The notes under the pieces are model-generated. The model had not been told where the DNA came from. It was given only the letters and a program-made list of their open reading frames with translations, and made no database searches. Shown here in pieces: positions 36,563-47,831 of a stretch of 64,000 nt of DNA. The stretch covers positions 29,330,742 to 29,394,741 of the forward strand of contig OX421497.1 in NCBI GenBank assembly GCA_949126835.1. Direction: 5' to 3'. The stretch comes from Anisus vortex. Its lineage: Eukaryota > Mollusca > Gastropoda > Planorbidae. The number at the start of each line of letters is the position of its first letter. The first letter of the stretch is position 1. A program made the position numbers and the translations under genes.

Positions 36563-36990
36563 ATGTGTAAGCCATGACTCTGTAACTATAATGTAAATAC
36601 GCACGTCTAGGAGCGTTGTGCTTACAGAAATGTAAGTGTAAGATGATGGTGCAATAAAGTGAGGCAGTTGAATATACGCTTACAGAGATGTTGAGGTAGA
36701 ATTTATGATTACGGATGTGTGAATGTAAGAGAATGATGAATTAGAAATGAGGTTTTCAGAATTGTAAGTGTAAGAGTATTGTGCAGTAGAATATATACTA
36801 GCAGAAATGTAAGTTTACTAGGATGTTGCTGTAGAATGACTTTTTGATTACAGAAGTGTAAGTGTAAAAGTATCGTGTAGTAGAATATATACTAACAGAA
36901 ATGTAGATAAAAAAGGATGTTGCAGTATAACGACTTTTCGATTACAGAATTGTAAGTATAAGAGGGAGGTGAAGTAGAATGTCAGTTCTC
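36563..36990. repeat. Degenerate minisatellite, about 55-60 bp unit
   Basis: About seven diverged units built on 'attacagaaatgtaagtgta', 'agaggatgttg' and 'agtagaatatatac'. It starts right at the 3' end of the LINE copy. Unit lengths vary. No coding frame. Confidence 0.8.
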
Positions 36991-37194
36991 GCATGAAGAG
37001 AGTTGAGCACTTACCGTGGGGAATGAAATAAACCTGAACGTACAGGTGATGCCCCAGGTGAAACATTTTTTACCTGCCTAATTTCACCTGAATGTTTTTT
37101 ATGCATCAACACCGGGAAGTCAAACAGGTAATTGCTCCATGACGTATCCCTCAGCACTGACGTAACGTACAAACAGCCATTCACTTTCAAACTC

Positions 37195-38440
37195 ATTCAT
37201 TCTCTCACTCACTTGTTTCACTCTTATTCCCACACTTACCCATTACTATACAGATACGTATTCTCTCATACACTCATCCCCACACACACTCATTCCCTCA
37301 CACACTCATTCCCTCACACACTCATTCCCTCACACACTCATTCCCTAACACACTCATTCCCTCACACACTCCTTCCCTCACTCAATCATTCCCTCACACA
37401 CTCATTCCCTCACACACTCATTCCCTCACACACTCATTCCCTCACACACTCATTCTCTCACACACTCATCCCCTCACACACTCATTACCTAACACACTCA
37501 ACTCCGCACTCAATCATTACCTCACGCACTCATTCCCTGACACACTCATTACCTAACACACTCAACCCCGCACACAATCATTCCCTCACACACTCATTCC
37601 CTCAAACACTCATTCCCTCACACAATCATTCCCTCACACACTCATTCCCTCACACACTCATTCCCTCACACACTCACCCCCATACACACTCATTCCCTCA
37701 CACACTCATTCCCTCACACACTCATTCCCTCACACACTCATTCCCTCACACACTCATTCTCTCACTCACTTATTCCCTCACACACTCATTCTCTCACACA
37801 CTCATTCTCTCACACACTCATTCTCTCACATACTCATTCCCTCACACACTCATTCTCTCACACACTCATTCCCTCACATACTCATTCCCTCACATACTCA
37901 TTCCCTCACTCACTTATTCCCTCACACACTCATTCTCTCACACACTCATTCCCTCACATACTCATTCCCTCACATACTCATTCCCTCACTCACTTATTCC
38001 CTCACACACTCATTCTCTCACACACTCATTCTCTCACACACTCTTTCCCACACACACACTCATTCCCTCACACACTCATTCCCTCACACACTCATTCTCT
38101 CACACACTCTTTCCCACACACACACTCATTCCTTCACACACTCATTCCCTCACACACACATTTCCTCACACACTCATTCTCTCACACACTCATTCACTCA
38201 CACACTCATTCCCTCACACACTCATTTTCTCACACTCTCATTCCCTCACACACTCATCCCCATACACACTCATTCCCTCACACACTCATTCCCTCACACA
38301 CTCATTCCCTCACACACTCATTCTCTCACACACTCTTTCCCACACACACACTCATTCTCTCACACACTCATTCCCTCACATACTCATTCCCTCACATACT
38401 CATTCCCTCACTCACTTATTCCCTGACTCACTCACACCTT
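37195..38440. repeat. 16-bp minisatellite (CATTCCCTCACACACT), about 1.25 kb
   Basis: The unit CATTCCCTCACACACT repeats with CATTCTCT, CATACT and TCATCCCC variants. Larger blocks also recur, including a CACACTCTTTCCCACACACA block at three places and a 'ttccctcactcacttattcc' block at several. The 439-codon plus-strand frame (37132-38451), a His/Ser/Thr/Leu/Pro repeat, is the longest in this part of the window and is explained entirely by the array. Confidence 0.97.
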
Positions 38441-38444
38441 GCAA

Positions 38445-40765
38445 CCAATAACATATTTGCTGTCACTCATTCACTTACGCAGGTAAACAGATGAGGAAAA
38501 GGAAACGGTTCTTACCCAGCAAATTTATAAATGTGAGCTGTAAAATAATATGTGATCCTTTACATTGTGTCACTATTAAGTACCACTTACAATTGAAGGA
38601 CTGCTGAATAAACATACTTGTTTTTGACTAATAGCGAAAAATATATTTGACTCTACTGTACTGAGACGAAACTATTATATGCCTTAACTAAATGCATTAA
38701 AATATAAGTGACGATTGTGTTCGTAATACAGTGTAAATTAAGCTGTTTTAAATTTCCATGCCAACTATTTACACCCAAACTGAGAAACAATAAGATAAAT
38801 CAATGATATAACACTAAGTAAAACAAAGTTTTAATATATATTTTAAGAGACTACTTGCACTCTATCTTTTTGCCAGGTCGAACTAGAGCTTATTTTCTGG
38901 GAAATTACTTGGTTTATTCTTTTCACATGACCAGTAGGCATCATTAGATTAAATTATTTACAAGTATTCAGTCATTTAGATAAAATAAACTCACCAACCA
39001 AAACAACAATACCACTGTATCTAGGTGTATTTCAGTTTAAAGTTTGTCCTAAAGACCCGACAGAACAAGCTGCTCATCAAATGACGTGTCTAGAGTTAAG
39101 AAATGTTTCCTACCTAGGTTATTTTCATTTTCAGAGAATGTTGTTGACATTTCGTTTATAAATATAGGGCAGATTAGAAACTTTTCATTTATACGTTTGT
39201 CTCTCTTTGTATGTGTGTGTGTGTACGCATGTAGGCGTTTGTGTAAATGTGTGTTGCTTAATGTGTGGGTCTTAAAGCTAATAACAAAGCACCAGTGTTT
39301 TTTTTTTATAAACCGACATTTTTCATATTTCTGTCAGCTATATTGTAACGAGGCATTCAACGTAAATCCATATTTGATACACTCCAATGATTTACGAACT
39401 CAATAGCATATGATGAATAGTCAATCTTCCACAATTTACTTTTTTTTTAAATAATTGATTTCGAGTTATATAGAGCTATTTCCTGTGAGTGTCTTGCAGA
39501 CAGGCATGAATTAAGACACTTTAAGGCCCTATAACGTATTCCATCGGATCATAAAGCAGCGTCCACCCAATGCACTTAGAAAATGTTGTTGCACTCTCCC
39601 TTACATATATGTAAACAGTATTACCCCAAATGTATTGAATTTATTCAAAATTTACAGCTATAGAAAAACACTTTCGGTTGCATTGTTACTTACTTCTACC
39701 TTTTTATATTTGTCTGTTTTCTCTTTATTGTGAATAACGATTTCTTTAAAAAGACTGTTGACGTAATTTAAAAAGAACCTTTTGTTTGTGCATATTCTGG
39801 TTCATTTACAAAACATTTGATATAATGCTCCGTATGGGTCTTTGATAAATTGCGGCTAATGAAAATTTCCATTAAGCCTCCCCCCCCCCCGCCATATTCC
39901 CTTGATCCCGCGCTTATTTTAATTAATAGTCAATCTAGCCCTTCATGCAAATTGTGAAAGAAATGAAGATTTAACCTTTAGAAAGCATCAAAGTTCTTTA
40001 TTAAAACATTTAATTTAATTCACTTCACTACACAAGTGCTCATTAATATCAAATGAAACGTTTCCATTCAGATTGAAATATGAATGTCAAAATTCTGAAA
40101 TGTATATGAAACAAAAAAAAACAACAACATTATATCTTGGTTATACTTTATGCCTTGGCAACATTGTTTATTGTGTTTATTGACAGGTTTAATAACCCAG
40201 GAAAATAAATCACTTAGACCTTTATGTTTTATGGTGGGGAAAAACCTCTTGACTTTAGAATGCTGGGTTTTAAAATCTTGTCTGTAATCTCGTCTGTAGT
40301 TTTGTTTAATGCGTTTCTGAGTAATAGTTTTGTTACATTTTGTGTGTGTGTATAGAATACTTACTCTTATTCAGCTTTTTTTTTTAGAAATTATTGAAAG
40401 CCTGGACCCAGACATTGAATGAATAAAGTGAGTTCTTTGAACAGACTTACTAAACAGCTTAAGTCTGAGTGGCTGAGTGATAGAGCGTGTAATGAATGCT
40501 TTCTTAGTGTTCAGTCTACGCCTCTAGTCCTACAATTTAGACTTGTGTGTGTGTGTGTCTCAGAAAGTCTCTGAATTCTATAAAATTTAGTTTCATACAC
40601 AGAAGAGGAATTAATTACTAGATAGTAGCATTTAATAAATATTTTTAAGAAAACAAGTACTTATACTTTAGATAAACGTCAATGTACACAAATTCAGCCA
40701 TAAAGTTTAGAGGGAAGTTTCAAAATCTTGATAACTGTTCGGCAAAAAAAGCTTTCATCAAGTAA
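38445..40765. other. Stretch without recognised gene
   Basis: AT-rich, with a GT run near 39210-39230 and a C run near 39880. A short tRNA-like string near 40465 ('gagtggctgagtgatagagc') could be a SINE scrap but lacks a B box. Nothing callable. Confidence 0.45.
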
Positions 40766-40769
40766 GACA

Positions 40770-41595
40770 AATATAGCTTTCCCGCCCAGTAAGTCAAAAA
40801 TAGCTTGAAGCGAAATCTTTCTGTTGCTTTCCCGCCCAGTCAGACAAACATAGCTTGAAGCGAAATATTTTTGTTTCTTTCCCGCCCAGTAAGACAAACA
40901 TAGCTTGAAGCGAAATCTTTCTGTTTCTTTCCTACCCAGCAAGACAAACATAGTTTGAAGCGAAAATCATTCTGTTTCTACCCCGCCACGTAAGGCAAAC
41001 ATAGCTTGAAACTAAATCATTCTGTTTCTGTCCCGCCACGTAAGGCAAACATAGCTTGAAACTAAATCATTCTGTTTCTGTCCCGCCACGTAAGGCAAAC
41101 ATAGCTTGAAGCTAAATCATTCTGTTTCTGTCCCGCCCAGTAAGACAAACATAGCTTGAAGCAAAATCTTTCTGTTTCTTTCCCGCCCAGTAAGACAAAT
41201 ATAGCTTGAAGCGAAATCTTTCTGTTTCTTTCACGTCCAGTAAGACAAACATAGCTTGAAGCGAAATCTTTCTGTTTCTTTCCCGCCCAGTAAAGCAAAC
41301 ATAGTTTGAAGCGAAATCTTTCTGTTTCTTTCCCGCCCAGTAAAGCAAACATAGTTTGAAGCGAAATCTTTCTGTTTCTTTCCCGCCCAGTAAAACAAAC
41401 ATAGCTTGAAGCGAAATCTTTCTGTTTCTTTCCCGCCCAGTAAAACAAACATAGTTTGAAGCGAAATCTTTCTGTTTCTTTCCCGCCCAGTAAAACAAAC
41501 ATAGCTTGAAGCGAAATCTTTCTGTTTCTTTCCCGCCCAGTCAGACAAACATAGCTTGAAGCGAAATCTTTCTGATTCTTTCCCGCTTTTTCACT
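40770..41595. repeat. 50-bp minisatellite, about 16 copies
   Basis: The unit GCTTGAAGCGAAATCTTTCT plus GTTTCTTTCCCGCCCAGTAA plus GACAAACATA is repeated with substitutions. A subset at 40975-41110 carries CCCGCCACGTAAGGC and AACTAAATCATT variants, so at least two unit types occupy separate blocks. A period of 50 shifts frame each unit, yet all three minus-strand frames stay open for 100-190 codons, giving repeated YVCLTGRERNRKISLQ-like words. These are repeat artefacts. Confidence 0.96.
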
Positions 41596-42759
41596 CTTCG
41601 TCCCCCAACTCTGGTTTTCACACACAAAGATGACTGCACAGAGATGTCTTTACTGATATTTAAATGTTTCTCTACTCTATTGTTTTATCTCTATGTCAAT
41701 TTTTTTCTTGTCTATGCTAGAAATGTCTTGTCTTCAAATTTTATTGATTTTTTTTGGGACCTTTTAAAATTAGTCTACAAATGATTCGTATTCAGTATAA
41801 AGTTTCAACATAACAATTATGTTACGAAAACAAAATTTGAGTTTTAAAATATGGCCCTTCAGGATAAAATATAATACGGTCATTAGCCGGGACAAAGTTT
41901 TTTGAATTACAACTTATTGATATTTCTTTTTCTAATCCTTAAAATGGTATTTGGGCTAATTGGTTGTATAAGATATTTAAATGGAACATGTGGCTATGAC
42001 AGGTTGAACACCCCCACAAATGTATAAATTATGATATATTCAGAAATAGCTGTCTTTATTTCAAGAAGATATTTTTTTGCGTTCTATTTTTTATGGTCTC
42101 ATCGTGTTTCCTTTGCTTAGGCCAGGAGGCTAAATTTAAAAGCGCAAAGTCAAATAAAGTATGAGTTCTCTTGTAGTGCAATTAGCATGTTAGCCATTTA
42201 TATTATGATTGAGCCCCGGGGGAGGGGGGTCCACAACATACGTCATGCGTGTCCAGAGCTATTTTCATTGGCTCCTGGAAAAAGCACCACTATATAGGAG
42301 CCATATACTATTTTCTAGCATATCTCTGAAACGTCTGATTTTATTTATTAGACTATCTTCAACTGTTGTGGTGATTTTTAAAGGTTGTGCTCCGGAGTCT
42401 GGAATCCAGGCTAAATTCACAAATTGCAATGTCTACCAGGTAAAGTTTCTTTGTGTACAATTTAAGAACCGCAAGGACCGCTTCAAAGTCTGGAGATGTG
42501 CAATTTCATTTATTTTGTTACTTTCTTTCTGTAGATCACAATATGAATGCGGTCCACCAATGTGCTTTTTTTTAAATTTCTCATACAATCTATTCCTTTG
42601 GTCCATTATCACTTATAATATAAACACAATTATTCAGTCCTACACGAGAAGCCGCTGTTTTCGAGATATATATAAATATATTATTCAAATATCATATTAA
42701 TAAGGAGAACATATTATTATAACAATAACAATCCATTACAATGCTAAGATAAACAGAAG
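41596..42759. other. Stretch without recognised gene
   Basis: Contains a plus-strand frame of 163 codons at 42209-42700 that begins only with TTG and has no ATG start at its head. It has mixed hydrophobic composition and no domain I recognise. A G run sits at its left end. Not called as a gene. Confidence 0.4.
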
Positions 42760-42848
42760 GACAAAAAAACTTTCCTTATCCCTTGTGCGAGAACCAATGG
42801 ATATTTTAAATGTACTCTTTCTTCCCGAATGGCATCCGGGCATATTAT
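42760..42848 (+). mobile_element. LINE fragment (RT C-terminal block)
   Basis: 'aactttccttatcccttgtg', 'cgagaaccaatgg' and 'tactctttcttcccgaatgg' followed by 'catccgggcat' match the complement of the 45.24-45.36-kb LINE copy. The 3' UTR is absent, so this fragment is truncated at both ends. Confidence 0.65.
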
Positions 42849-43328
42849 TAGAATCTTTGTCTTTGGGGAAAAAACACAATGTTTAATTACTGAACAAAAA
42901 AACTTTAGTTTACTTTGTTTATTCAACGTTTGCTTGTTTGTCTGTTTTGTCTTTCTTTGGATCTTTACACACAATGAAGATGTGGGGAAAAGATCAACTT
43001 CAAAATGATCTCACTATATATAAATATATATATTCTAGTTAGAGTACTTTAGAGGAAAGAAATGAGGTCATTTACTAAATTTAGAGTTTATAAAAATAGT
43101 TTGCAAGTAGAAATAGAAAACACTATTTTGTGGACAAAAAAAAAAAAGATTTCCGATTATGCTAAGCACGAGAAAGACAGATGACCTTCAACTTTTCAAC
43201 TTGACCAGATCCGGATGTGGAACAATTTGATTATAGGCTAGCGGGTCAAAAGACAGGGGCCGCTAAATTTAGATATATTTTTTTCCCTAAACATCACAAT
43301 CAATGATAGAAACTTAGAATAAAGAAGG

Positions 43329-43592
43329 AAGTGTTCAAGATTGATGTTTAACAGTAGCCGGATGGTCACCGAAAGTGTTCAAGATTGATGTTTAACAGTA
43401 GCCGGATGGTCACCGAAAGTGTTCAAGATTGATGTTTAACAGTAGCCGGATGGTCACCGAAAGTGTTCAAGATTGATGTTTAACAGTAGCCGGATGGTCA
43501 CCGAAAGTGTTCAAGATTGATGTTTAACAGTAGCCGGATGGTCACCGAAAGTGTTCAAGATTGATGTTTAACAGTAGCCGGATGGTCACCGA
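43329..43592. repeat. 44-bp minisatellite, 6 identical copies
   Basis: Six tandem copies of AAGTGTTCAAGATTGATGTT plus TAACAGTAGCCGGATGGTCA plus CCGA show no substitution that I can see. The flanks lack related decayed units. This points to very recent expansion or a polymorphic locus. Confidence 0.97.
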
Positions 43593-43734
43593 AAGCGCAA
43601 ACATGCATGAAAATTTTGCCTTCTAATAAGTAAGTGACCTTGAACTTGGAAAGTTGTAACGATTTAGTAATACCTACATTTTTTATGTTGTTTTTTTTTT
43701 TTTTGGGTTGCTTTTACGTTTGAACTGAACGATT

Positions 43735-44100
43735 TCTTCAACACTATAATAATACTATATGTAATGATTAATGACTACATTATATGTAATGAATCAGGAC
43801 TACACTATATGTAATGATTAATGACTACACTACATGTAATGATTAATGACTATAGTGTGAATACACTATTCGGCAATTATTTATGACTACACTTTATGCA
43901 ATGATCAATGATTACACTATTTGTAATGATTCAGGGCTACACTATATGTAATGATTAATAACTACACTATTCGGCAATTACTTAGGACTACACTTTATGC
44001 AATGATTAATGATTACACTATTTGTAATGATTCAGGGCTACACTATAAGTAATGATTTAGGGCTACACTATAAGTAAGACAAAGGACTACACTAAAAAGA
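43735..44100. repeat. Degenerate 25-bp repeat (ACTACACTATATGTAATGATTAATG)
   Basis: About 14 units with ACTACACTATATGTAATGAT as core. A longer compound unit, with 'actattcggcaattattta' inserted, occurs twice (about 43868 and 43968), giving a higher-order repeat of about 100 bp. Units decay to the right. Confidence 0.9.
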
Positions 44101-44451
44101 ATGACTAAGCAGTACACTTTAAGTCTGACTAAAGCATTACCTATGTTACTCTTTCTAATTCATTTTTTATTACTGAGCTGTTACAAATAGGTCATTGAAC
44201 TTTAAAGTGCTGAACTCTTGCCGATTCACCGAGACATGAATTAGTGGCAATGGTCTCTGGGGTCAAGGAAAGAGGGGGGGGGGTCTGTGTTTCTGAATAT
44301 GTGTGAGAGCGATAATAAAAGAGAGTGGGGAGGGGGAGATAGAGAGTGAAAAAAGATACAATGAGAGAGAGAAAGAATGAGTGGGGGGGAGGGGGAAATA
44401 ATATAGATAGGAGATAGAGACAAGAGACGACATGGTGATTAGCAAAAAGAG

Positions 44452-44780
44452 GGTTATTAGATAGATTGAGAGATAGATTGAGATATAGATAGAGAGATAT
44501 ATTGAGAGATATATTGAGAGATAGATGGAGACAGATTGAGAAATAGATTGAGAGATAGATTGAGATTGAGAAATAGATTGAGAGATATATTGAGAACTAG
44601 ATTGAGAGATAGATAGAGAGATAGATTGAGAGATATATTGAGAAATAGATTGAGGGATAGATTGAGAAATATATTGAGAAATAAATTGAGAGGTAGATTG
44701 AGAAATAGATTGAGAAATAGATTGCGAAATAGATTGAGAGATAGATTGAGAGATAGATTGAGAGATAGATTGATATGAAG
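44452..44780. repeat. 12-bp repeat (AGATAGATTGAG), irregular
   Basis: AGATAGATTGAG, AAATAGATTGAG and ATATATTGAG words are repeated about 26 times. GA-rich impure sequence precedes it from about 44300. The minus-strand Ser-Ile-Ser-Gln frames are artefacts. Confidence 0.93.
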
Positions 44781-44901
44781 CTGGAGAGAAAGAGAATAAA
44801 GGAAACATATAAATGGTTACAAATAGAGTAAACAAACGGGAAATTTTCTATATAGAGATAGAAAGTAAGAGAAAAGAAAGGAAAGATGTACACTATAGAT
44901 A

Positions 44902-44902
<1 letters not shown>

Positions 44903-44962
<60 letters not shown>
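44903..44962. repeat. (CT)n microsatellite
   Basis: Nearly pure CT run of about 60 bp, followed by a short TATATA run. Confidence 0.95.
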
Positions 44963-44966
<4 letters not shown>

Positions 44967-45127
44967 CACAAGGTCTCTGTATATATATATAGATATATAG
45001 TTTGCATGAAAAGACCAGTCTATAAAAACTGTATGATAATAATGGAAGTCAATATCATTTTTATATAATATATTATTTGGATGGAAGTAATTCGTCCATT
45101 TCAGAAAACTTTTATGCCACCATTCTT

Positions 45128-45615
45128 ATCATCATATATATTACAGACGCTCCTTCTTTCAAAGAAGATTATTGCGTCCTACGCTCATCCGTGGTCCGAT
45201 ACTAGTCTTGCATCTTTATTAATGTTTTAAATGATGTTAAGTTACTGGTGTTCCTGATTTGTTCAGGCAACCATGCCCGAATGTCACTCGGGAAGAAAGA
45301 GTACTTAAATGCATTTGTTCTCGCATAAAGGATAAGGAAAGTGTTTTTGTCCTTATTTTATCTGAGCATTGTAACAGGTTGTTATTGGGTCGAATATATA
45401 AATTAGAGTTTAATGCCTTATAAATTATTACTACTTTACTCTTTGCCCCTCTGTCCTCTAGTGCTTATAGGTTTAGTGATTTGACTATTGGTTTTTTATT
45501 CGCTAGTAATGAACATTGCAGCTCTTTTCTGAATTTGTTCTAATTTTGTATTGTTTTCTTTAGTTGATGGGGCCCATACAGAGGCTGCATATTCTGTGTA
45601 TAGGCCTAACTAATG
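45128..45615 (-). mobile_element. LINE 3' portion with two RT C-terminal blocks (pseudogene)
   Basis: The longest LINE remnant. On the minus strand an open segment (about 45497-45600) reads EYAASVWAPSTKEN and continues LEQIQKRAAMFITSE before a stop. This is the well-known LINE RT region E-Y-A-x-x-V-W-x-P...Q-R/K-R-A-A-x-F. Further on (45250-45310), SFFPSDIRAW and LPEQIRNTSNL match the last block, ending MQD-stop, followed by the hairpin-bearing 3' UTR up to 45130. Stops and frame changes between the blocks show it is dead. The clade is not assigned, although the motifs are typical of CR1/Jockey-like elements. Confidence 0.9.
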
Positions 45616-46394
45616 TGAGATAGCATTTTATGAATTCCAATGTTTTGTTAGATTTTTTTATTACTTCATCAATATGAATATCATTACTTCATCATTCTAC
45701 AATAATACAGACTGTTAACGTCTGAAGATATAGCTTATTGTTGTCATATATGAGTATAGATTTTTGATAACTAGATTTAAGATTAGCCATGCCATTAGTT
45801 TAAGATTCAACTCACAAGAAAAAAGCTCTTCTGTTTTATGAATCATTTAGTGAGACAGTTATTGAATTCATATTGTAACGTTGTAGCAACGGTTTGGCTG
45901 CGTTCATCTAGTCTAGGTATGAATCCCAACGAGGTCTTCAGGGCTTATGTCTCTGACGATGAATTAAAAATATTGGAGACTCCTTCAGTATGGCTTAAAT
46001 ATGTCAATTCAACCAACTTGTACAAATCAGTAAGCAACACAATGTCCGTATGTTAATAACGATGAAGTTTTATTTTGATTTCAACGAAGCAACAAGTTTG
46101 TAATACATTAAAATGAAGAAAATAATTACAATGTGTAGGAAACAGTATCATACGTCCTTACACAATGGAGTCTAAAAACTGAACTGAGCTTGCCGGCATG
46201 TCGGCAAGAAAAAAAAGGGGGGGGGGGTTATTAGCATACGCCATAGCTACTTGTGCCGCTCCCAATCATTAATTGCTTTTCCCCGCGAAAGCCTTTTCAG
46301 CCCAACCATTGGTTAATACACTCAATGAGTTAAACCGACTTTACGGTTTTCCCGACATATTGTATCGCTGTGCAGTAATTTTTGTTTGGTTTAT
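45616..46394. other. Stretch without recognised gene
   Basis: AT-rich, with a poly-G run near 46218. The 72-codon plus frame at 45838-46056 has ordinary protein-like composition but no recognised domain or splice context. Possible further LINE 5'-ward sequence at 45616-45720 could not be translated convincingly. Confidence 0.4.
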
Positions 46395-46822
46395 CCATAG
46401 ACTTATAATATACATGGATCGCTTGCTTTAGTATTTTCTGCTCTTATCTTCTTGTTTTGTAATTCCCGATTCTAAATAAAATAGTTGCTATACAATTTCC
46501 GTTTTATTAAATCACATTTTTTCGACTTTAAATAAATACTTGTAGGCCTATTATTCCTATTATCATTGACTATAATTTTTAGAGCTTATATTATTTTTTC
46601 CGTGCCCATTCAACACTCATCTATAAATGTTTCCGCTGTATACAACTTTCGATTTTAATTTTACTTGAGAAAATCATAGCGATTAAATAAAACGGAACAA
46701 GTATAGCAACTACTTTATAGCAACTACATTATTTAGAATCGGGAATTCAGAAAATCAGTGTTTCGAGTCCTCATATAGCAGAAATACTAAAGCAAGCGGT
46801 CCATGTATACGATAGTCTATGG
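46395..46822. mobile_element. Long inverted-repeat (foldback) element, copy B, 428 bp
   Basis: The left arm begins CCATAGACTTATAATATACA and the right arm ends with its near complement (GTATACGATAGTCTATGG). Inverted blocks continue inward: 'gcttgctttagta' against 'tactaaagcaagc', 'aattcccgattctaaa' against 'tttagaatcgggaatt', and 'tagttgctata' against 'tatagcaacta'. Together the arms exceed 100 bp, around a centre that carries 'ttagagcttatat' and 'tccgctgtatacaactttcg'. The same centre is in the copies at 14425 and 46894. Non-coding. Confidence 0.85.
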
Positions 46823-46893
46823 TCTATCTTATTTATTGGTTAACTCTGTACGTTGTCTGCTTGTTATTTGTCTTCTTTCCGTTGTTTATCCAA

Positions 46894-47175
46894 ACACTAT
46901 AATAAGATAAATAGCTTTTAGTTTTTAGAGCTTATATGTTCTTTTTATCCTGGGCGCAACCAGAAACGCTGTCCTTAAATGACTTAGACGCTCCTAGGTT
47001 TGCATTAAAGGTTTCCGCTGTGTATAACTATCGTTTTTAATTTACGTTTTTAATTGAGAAAGTCATAGCGATTGAATAAAACGGAAGTGTACAATGCAAT
47101 AGGGAATCAGGAATTCCGAGTCATTAAAATTCAACAGCAGAAATATTAAAGCATGCGGTCTGCGGCTTTGGTTTA
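46894..47175. mobile_element. Inverted-repeat element, copy C
   Basis: Begins ACACTATAATAAG and shares 'ttagagcttatatg', 'tttccgctgtgtataacta', 'gagaaagtcatagcgatt', 'gaataaaacggaa' and 'cagcagaaatattaaagc' with copy B, only 70 bp away in the same orientation. It lacks the long left arm of copy B. Confidence 0.75.
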
Positions 47176-47618
47176 TCTAACTGTTTTTAATGCAATTATA
47201 CAACACTTTTGTATGTCGGCCTGCATAGCGTGTCCATGGGTCATCTAGTATTTCAATATTTGATATAATTTAACTTGATACACGTTCACCTCATATCATT
47301 TGAAATTCTAGACATAGCAATGTAGTTACTAGGCTATGAAAAGCAAAACATTTGGTATTTAAAACATATTGAGGAGACACCGCTTTAGTGTAAAAAAAAC
47401 AACAACAATTGGTCAAGTGTGCGTCTGTTTAACTTGATAACAAAAAAAGTGTAAAAAAAAATTGAGCACAGACAAAAATAATAACAAAAAAATGTAATGT
47501 ATTCTAAACAATATGATGGCAAAAAGGGTCACGGCCAAACAAAAAACATTACAAAAGTCAGCACAAGATAATAAAAAGGTTGGCCAAAACAAATTGAGAA
47601 AAAAAGTAAACTTCAGAC

Positions 47619-47823
47619 CAGGGGTCGGCAACCTTTGGATAACAGTGTGCCAATGTAGGAGTTTTCATTCATTCACCGATTCACCATTGCATTCAAAGTC
47701 ATCCTGCTCGATAATTCAATTTTTCGTCAAAGAGTTGCGTTTTGGGGGCCTCTCTTTCTAGTGCTATTGAAAATCGCCTTGAGTGCCAATGTCGGTACGC
47801 GTGCGGTATGTTGCCGACTCGTG
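47619..47823 (+). mobile_element. hAT-type MITE, complete (205 bp)
   Basis: Starts CAGGGGTCGGCAACC and ends with a degenerate complement (TGTTGCCGACTCGTG). Flanks CTTCAGAC (47611-47618) and CTTTAGAT (47824-47831) match at 6 of 8 positions, both differences being transitions, as expected for an aged 8-bp target-site duplication. CAGNGG-type termini and 8-bp duplications are hallmarks of hAT transposons. The short frames across it do not resemble a transposase. Confidence 0.88.
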
Positions 47824-47831
47824 CTTTAGAT

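Noticed and set aside
37132..38451. 439-codon His/Ser/Thr/Pro-rich plus-strand frame
   Set aside because: It coincides with the 16-bp CATTCCCTCACACACT array; the first codons before the array are unremarkable.
40694..41625. Minus-strand frames of 85-187 codons with repeated LTGRERNRKIS words
   Set aside because: The 50-bp array shifts frame with each unit and the same words appear in all three frames.
42209..42700. 163-codon plus frame
   Set aside because: No ATG start at the head, no recognised domain, and composition close to random translation of AT-rich DNA.
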